Program-made: the position numbers and the translations under genes
The notes under the pieces: model-generated
What the model saw: the letters and a program-made list of their open reading frames with translations, nothing else
The model's database searches: none
Told to the model about the DNA's origin: nothing
NCBI RefSeq assembly: GCF_000003605.2
Contig: NW_003132319.1
Coordinates: 1 to 32,870 of the forward strand
From: Saccoglossus kowalevskii
Taxonomy: Eukaryota > Hemichordata > Enteropneusta > Harrimaniidae
Direction: 5' to 3'
DNA: 32,870 nt
In this document: positions 24,936 through 32,870 of the stretch, piece after piece
Layout of the letters: the number at the start of each line of letters is the position of its first letter
Position numbering within the stretch: position 1 is the first letter of the stretch

Positions 24936-27900
24936 TATGGCGTATTCCATTAGTCAATCATACACATATGGAGTATTCCATTAGTCAATTATACACATAG
25001 GGAGTATTATATTAGCCAATCATACACATATGGAGTATTACATTAGTCAATCATACACATAGGGAGCATTACATCAGTCAATCATACACATATGGAGTAT
25101 TACATTAGCCAATCATACACATAGGGAGTATAACATTAGTCAATTATACACATATGGAGTGTTACATTAGTCAATTATACACATAGGGAGTATTACATTA
25201 GCAAATTATACACATAGGGAGTATTACATTAGTCAATTATACCCATAGGGAGTATTACATTAGTCAATTATACACATAGGGAGTATTACATTAGCCAATT
25301 ATACACATAGGGAGTATTACATTAGTCAATCATACACATAGGGAGCATTACATTAGTCAATCATACACATATGGAGTATTACATTAGTCAATCATACACA
25401 TAGGGAGTATTACATTAGCCAATCATACACATAGGGAGTATAACATTAGTCAATTATACACATAGGGAGTGTTACATTAGCCAATTATACACATATGGAG
25501 TATTACATTAGTCAATTATACACATAGGGAGTATTATATTAGCCAATCATACACATATGGAGTATTACATTAGTCAATTATACACATAGGGAGTGTTCCA
25601 TTAGCTAATTATACACATATGGAGTATTACATTAGTCAATTATACACATAGGGAGTATTATATTAGCCAATCATACACATATGGAGTATTACATTAGTCA
25701 ATCATACACATAGGGAGCATTACATTAGTCAATCATACACATATGGAGTATTACATTAGTCAATCATACACATAGGGAGCATTACATTAGTCAATCATAC
25801 ACATATGGAGTATTACATTAGCCAATCACGCACATAGGGAGTATAACATTAGTCAATTATACACATAGGGAGTGTTACATTAGCCAATTATACACATAGG
25901 GAGTATTACATTAGTCAATCATACACATATGGCGTATTCCATTAGTCAATCATACACATATGGAGTATTCCATTAGTCAATTATACACATATGGAGTATT
26001 ACATTAGTCAATTATACACATAGGGAGTATTATATTAGCCAATCATACACATACGGAGTATTACATTAGTCAATCATACACATAAGGAGCATTACATTAG
26101 TCAATCATACACATATGGAGTATTACATTAGCCAATCATACACATAGGGAGTATAACATTAGTCAATTATACACATAGGGAGTGTTACATTAGCCAATTA
26201 TACACATATGGAGTATTACATTAGTCAATTATACACATAGGGAGTATTATATTAGCCAATCATACACATATGGAGTATTACATTAGTCAATTATACACAT
26301 AGGGAGTGTTCCATTAGCTAATTATACACATATGGAGTATTACATTAGTCAATTATACACATAGGGAGTATTATATTAGCCAATCATACACATATGGAGT
26401 ATTACATTAGTCAATCATACACATAGGGAGCATTACATTAGTCAATCATACACATATGGAGTATTACATTAGTCAATCATACACATAGGGAGCATTACAT
26501 TAGTCAATCATACACATATGGAGTATTACATTAGCCAATCACGCACATAGGGAGTATAACATTAGTCAATTATACACATAGGGAGTGTTACATTAGCCAA
26601 TTATACACATAGGGAGTATTACATTAGTCAATCATACACATATGGCGTATTCCATTAGTCAATCATACACATATGGAGTATTCCATTAGTCAATTATACA
26701 CATAGGGAGTATTATATTAGCCAATCATACACATATGGAGTATTACATTAGTCAATCATACACATAGGGAGCATTACATTAGTCAATCATACACATATGG
26801 AGTATTACATTAGCCAATCACGCACATAGGGAGTATAACATTAGTCAATTATACACATAGGGAGTGTTACATTAGCCAATTATACACATAGGGAGTATTA
26901 CATTAGTCAATCATACACATATGGCGTATTCCATTAGTCAATCATACACATATGGAGTATTCCATTAGTCAATTATACACATAGGGAGTATTACATTAGT
27001 CAATTATACACATAGGGAGTATTACATTAGTCAATTATACACATAGGGAGTATTACATTAGCCAATTATACACATAGGGAGTATTACATTAGTCAATCAT
27101 ACACATAGGGAGCAGTACATTAGTCAATCATACACATATGGAGTATTACATTAGTCAATCATACACATAGGGAGTATAACATTAGTCAATCATACACATA
27201 TGGAGTATTACATTAGTCAATCATACACATATGGAGTATTACATTAGTCAATTATACACATATGGAGTATTACATTAGTCAATTATACACATAGGGAGTA
27301 TTATATTAGCCAATCATACACATATGGAGTATTACATTAGCCAATTATACACATAGGGAGTATTACATTAGCCAATTATACACATAGGGAGTATTACATT
27401 AGCCAATTATACACATAGGGAGTATTGCATTAGCCAATTATACACATGGGGGAGTATTACATTAGTCAATTATACACATAGGGAGTATTACATTAGTCAA
27501 TTATACACATAGGGAGTATTACATTAGTCAATTACACACATAGGGAGTATAACATTAGTCAATTATACACATATGGAGTGTTACATTAGTCAATTATACA
27601 CATAGGGAGTATTACATTAGTCAATTATACACATAGGGAGTATTACATTAGCCAATTATACACATAGGGAGTATTACATTAGTCAATTATACACATAGGG
27701 AGTATTACATTAGCCAATTATACACATAGGGAGTATTACATTAGTCAATCATACACATAGGGAGTATTACATTAGCCAATTATACACATAGGGAGTATTG
27801 CATTAGCGAATTATACACATGGGGAGTATTACATTAGTCAATTATACACATAGGGAGTATTACATTAGCCAATTATACACATAGGGAGTATTACATTAGC

Positions 27901-30064
27901 CAATTATACACATAGGGAGTATTACATTAGTCAATTATACACATAGAGAGTATTACATTAGTCAATTATACACATAGGGAGTATTACATTAGTCAATTAT
28001 ACACATAGGGAGTATTACATTAGGCAATTATACACATAGGGAGTATTACATTAGTCAATCATACACATAGGGAGTATAACATTAGTCAATTATACACATA
28101 TGGAGTATTATATTAGTCAATTATACACATAGGGAGTATTACATTAGTCAATCATACACATAGGGAGCATTACATTAGTCAATCATACACATATGGAATA
28201 TTACATTAGTCAATCATACACATAGGAAGTATAACAATAGTCAATCATACACATATGTAGCGTTACATTAGTCAATCATACACATAGGGAGTATAACATT
28301 AGTCAATTATACACACAAGGAATATTACATTAGCCAATCATACACATAGGGAGTGTTACATTAGTCAGTTATACACGTAGGGAGTATTACATTAGTCAAT
28401 TATACACGTAGGGAGTATTACATTAGCCAATTATACACATAGGGAGTATTACATTAGTCAATTATACACATATGGAGTATTACATTAGTCAATTATACAC
28501 ATATGGAGTATTACATTAGTCAATTATACACATACATAGTATTATATTAGCCAATCATACACATATGGAGTATTACATTAGTCAATCATACACATATGGA
28601 GTATTACATTAGTCAATCATACACATAGGGAGTATAACATTAGTCAATCATACACATATGGAGTATTACATTAGTCAATCATACACATATGGAGTATTAC
28701 ATTAGTCAATTATACACATATGGAGTATTACATTAGTCAATTATACACATAGGGAGTATTATATTAGCCAATCATACACATATGGAGTATTACATTAGTC
28801 AATCATACACATAAGGAGCATTACATTAGTCAATCATACACATATGGAGTATTACATTAGCCAATCATACACATAGGGAGTATAACATTAGTCAATTATA
28901 CACATAGGGAGTGTTACATTAGCCAATTATACACATATGGAGTATTACATTAGTCAATTATACACATAGGGAGTATTATATTAGCCAATCATACACATAT
29001 GGAGTATTACATTAGTCAATTATACACATAGGGAGTGTTCCATTAGCTAATTATACACATATGGAGTATTACATTAGTCAATTATACACATAGGGAGTAT
29101 TATATTAGCCAATCATACACATATGGAGTATTACATTAGTCAATCATACACATAGGGAGCATTACATTAGTCAATCATATACATATGGAGTATTACATTA
29201 GTCAATCATACACATAGGGAGCATTACATTAGTCAATCACACACATATGGAGTATTACATTAGCCAATCACACACATAGGGAGTATAACATTAGTCAATT
29301 ATACACATAGGGAGTGTTACATTAGTCAATTATACACATATGGAGTATTACATTAGTCAATTATACACATACATAGTATTATATTAGCCAATCATACACA
29401 TATGGAGTATTACATTAGTCAATCATACACATAGGGAGCATTACATTAGTCAATCATACACATATGGAGTATTACATTAGTCAATCATACACATAGGGAG
29501 CATTACATTAGTCAATCATACACATATGGAGTATTACATTAGTCAATCATACACATAGGGAGCATTACATTAGTCAATTATACACATATGGAGTATTACA
29601 TTAGCCAATCATACACATAGGGAGTATAACATTAGTCAATTATACACATATGGAGTGTTACATTAGTCAATTATACACATAGGGAGTATTACATTAGCAA
29701 ATTATACACATAGGGAGTATTACATTAGTCAGTTATACACATAGGGAGTATTACATTAGTCAATTATACACATAGGGAGTATTACATTAGCCAATTATAC
29801 ACATAGGGAGTATTACATTAGTCAATCATACACATAGGGAGTATTACATTAGTCAATTATACACATAGGGAGTATTACATTAGTCAATCATACACATAGG
29901 GAGCATTACATTAGTCAATTATACACATATGGAGTATTACATTAGCCAATCATACACATAGGGAGTATAACATTAGTCAATTATACACATATGGAGTGTT
30001 ACATTAGTCAATTATACACATAGGGAGTATTACATTAGTCAATCATACACATATGGCGTATTCC
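24936..30064. repeat. Marker unit tatggcgtattcc, five copies in array B
   Basis: Copies start at 24936, 25928, 26641, 26920 and 30052. Three more are in array A at 10035, 10965 and 13476. Spacings such as 713 bp (23 units) and 279 bp (9 units) are exact multiples of 31. Most are preceded by a caatcacgcac unit about five units upstream. The cluster at 25.9-26.9 kb is the densest. Confidence 0.8.
27942..28413. repeat. Higher-order block A, 472-bp copy in array B
   Basis: The same ordered units occur as at 15739-16210, with tatgtagcg at 28254. It lies in the array on the other side of the pol fragment, so arrays A and B share higher-order structure and have exchanged sequence or come from one array. 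Confidence 0.9.
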
Positions 30065-31444
30065 ATTAGTCAATCATACACATATGGAGTATTACATTAG
30101 TCAATTATACACATAGGGAGTATTACATTAGTCAATTATACACATAGGGAGTATTACATTAGTCAATTATACACATAGGGAGTATTACATTAGTCAATTA
30201 TACACATAGGGAGTATTACATTAGCCAATTATACACATAGGGAGTATTACATTAGTCAATCATACACATAGGGAGTATTACATTAGCCAATTATACACAT
30301 AGGGAGTATTACATTAGCCAATTATACACATGGGGAGTATTACATTAGTCAATTATACACATAGGGAGTATTACATTAGTCAATTATACACATAGGGAGT
30401 ATTACATTAGTCAATTATACACATAGGGAGTATTACATTAGTCAATTATACACATAGAGAGTATTACATTAGTCAATTATACACATAGGGAGTATTACAT
30501 TAGTCAATTATACACATAGGGAGTATTACATTAGTCAATCATACACATAGGGAGTATAACATTAGTCAATTATACACATATGGAGTATTATATTAGTCAA
30601 TTATACACATAGGGAGTATTACATTAGTCAATCATACACATATGGAGCATTACATTAGTCAATCATACACATATGGAATATTACATTAGTCAATCATACA
30701 CATAGGGAGTATAACATTAGTCAATTATACACATAGGGAGTGTTACATTAGCCAATTATACACATAGGGAGTATTACATTAGTCAATCATACACATATGG
30801 AGTATTACATTAGTCAATCATACACATATGGAGCATTACATTAGTCAATTATACACATAGGGAGTATAACATTAGTCAATTAAACACATATGGAGTGTTA
30901 CATTAGTCAATTATACACATAGGGAGTATTACATTAGTCAATTATACACATAGGGAGTATTATATTAGCCAATCATACACATATGGAGTATTACATTAGT
31001 CAATTATACACATAGGGAGTGTTCCATTAGCTAATTATACACATATGGAGTATTACATTAGTCAATTATACACATAGGGAGTATTATATTAGCCAATCAT
31101 ACACATATGGAGTATTACATTAGTCAATCATACACATAGGGAGCATTACATTAGTCAATCATACGCATATGGAGTATTACATTAGTCAATCATACACATA
31201 GGGAGCATTACATTAGTCAATCATACACATATGGAGTATTACATTAGCCAATCACACACATAGGGAGTATAACATTAGTCAATCATACACATATGGAGTA
31301 TTACATTAGTCAATCATACACATATGGAGCATTACATTAGTCAATCATACACATATGGAATATTACATTAGCCAATCATACACATAGGGAGTATAACATT
31401 AGTCAATTATACACATAGGGAGTGTTACATTAGCCAATTATACA

Positions 31445-31916
31445 CATAGAGAGTATTACATTAGTCAATTATACACATAGGGAGTATTACATTAGTCAAT
31501 TATACACATAGGGAGTATTACATTAGGCAATTATACACATAGGGAGTATTACATTAGTCAATCATACACATAGGGAGTATAACATTAGTCAATTATACAC
31601 ATATGGAGTATTATATTAGTCAATTATACACATAGGGAGTATTACATTAGTCAATCATACACATAGGGAGCATTACATTAGTCAATCATACACATATGGA
31701 ATATTACATTAGTCAATCATACACATAGGAAGTATAACAATAGTCAATCATACACATATGTAGCGTTACATTAGTCAATCATACACATAGGGAGTATAAC
31801 ATTAGTCAATTATACACACAAGGAATATTACATTAGCCAATCATACACATAGGGAGTGTTACATTAGTCAGTTATACACGTAGGGAGTATTACATTAGTC
31901 AATTATACACGTAGGG
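31445..31916. repeat. Higher-order block A, 472-bp copy in array B
   Basis: The full ordered marker series is present, with tatgtagcg at 31757. That is 3,503 bp (exactly 113 units) after the matching point of the previous copy. Confidence 0.9.
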
Positions 31917-32870
31917 AGTATTACATTAGCCAATTATACACATAGGGAGTATTACATTAGTCAATTATACACATATGGAGTATTACATTAGTCAATTATA
32001 CACATATGGAGTATTACATTAGTCAATTATACACATAGGGAGCATTACATTAGTCAATCATACACATATGGAGTATTACATTAGTCAATCATACACATAG
32101 GGAGTATAACATTAGTCAATCATACACATATGGAGTATTACATTAGTCAATCATACACATAGGGAGTATTACATTAGCAAATTATACACATAGGGAGTAT
32201 TACATTAGTCAATTATACACATAGGGAGTATTACATTAGTCAATTATACACATAGGGAGTATTACATTAGCCAATTATACACATAGGGAGTATTACATTA
32301 GTCAATCATACACATAGGGAGCATTACATTAGTCAATCATACACATATGGAGTATTACATTAGTCAATCATACACATAGGGAGTATAACATTAGTCAATC
32401 ATACACATATGGAGTATTACATTAGTCAATCATACACATATGGAGTATTACATTAGTCAATTATACACATATGGAGTATTACATTAGTCAATTATACACA
32501 TAGGGAGTATTATATTAGCCAATCATACACATATGGAGTATTACATTAGTCAATCATACACATAAGGAGCATTATATTAGTCAATCATACACATATGGAG
32601 TATTACATTAGCCAATCATACACATAGGGAGTATAACATTAGTCAATTATACACATAGGGAGTGTTACATTAGCCAATTATACACATATGGAGTATTACA
32701 TTAGTCAATTATACACATAGGGAGTATTATATTAGCCAATCATACACATATGGAGTATTACATTAGTCAATTATACACATAGGGAGTGTTCCATTAGCTA
32801 ATTATACACATATGGAGTATTACGATTAGTCAATTATACACATATGGAGTATTATATTAGCCAATCAATA

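Larger units (their letters stand above)
24603..32802. repeat. Marker unit gttccattagctaat, six copies in array B
   Basis: Copies start at 24603, 25595, 26308, 29037, 31021 and 32788. With the six in array A this makes 12. The flanking units have the same order as in array A. The interval spans the copies and is otherwise ordinary satellite. Confidence 0.85.
23019..32870. repeat. 31-bp satellite array B, about 317 units to the window end
   Basis: The same unit and phase rule as array A. From 23018 to the last gag at 32847 is 9,829 bp, which is 317 x 31 plus 2. The two extra bases are at about 27450 (a fifth G in catgggggag) and 32824 (tacgattag). The final partial unit (32847-32870) reads ccaatcaata, one extra A compared with the norm, so three irregular bases fall at or near the right edge of the data. 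No open frames, RNA genes or promoters are visible in these 9.9 kb. Confidence 0.97.

Noticed and set aside
243-32870. Telomeric repeat or known centromeric box
   Set aside because: The unit has no G-rich telomere-like strand, and I see no CENP-B box. A centromeric or pericentromeric location is possible but cannot be read from sequence alone.

Overview
The window looks like eukaryotic, most likely animal, heterochromatin-type DNA. About 93% of it is one AT-rich satellite (about 29% GC) with a strict 31-bp period. A decayed fragment of a Ty3/gypsy (Metaviridae-type) pol gene is embedded in it. Nothing suggests bacteria or phage: there are no operons, ribosome binding sites, rRNA, tRNA or host genes. 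The reverse transcriptase style (RT followed directly by RNase H, a YLDD active site, a gypsy-type spacer and an integrase start) is common in invertebrate and fish gypsy elements. I cannot name the species.

Layout: 1-242 is the 3' end of a truncated pol fragment. 243-21022 is satellite array A, about 670 units. 21022-23018 is a second, longer pol fragment on the + strand. 23019-32870 is satellite array B, about 317 units, running off the window. Counting from the first unit, phase is kept across both arrays except for a few small indels that I could place individually. They account exactly for the net +5 bases in array A and +2 in array B.

The pol fragment runs from a few residues before RT, through RT, RNase H and the spacer, to the start of integrase. 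It has no gag, protease, integrase core, LTRs or primer-binding site. Three frame changes, all equal to one lost base, split it into four short frames, so it cannot make a polyprotein. Positions 1-663 and 22777-23439 are identical base for base. They cover the pol 3' end plus about 420 bp of adjacent satellite, so the pol junction has been copied as a unit 22,776 bp away (or duplicated by the assembly).

The satellite is not a simple homopolymer of units. Linked variant units recur as higher-order blocks: a 472-bp block found four times intact and three more times modified or partial, a marker unit found 12 times, another found eight times, a 930-bp tandem duplication and a 764-bp block copied 5,550 bp away. 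This is the strongest structural signal in the window. I do not see a novel gene system.
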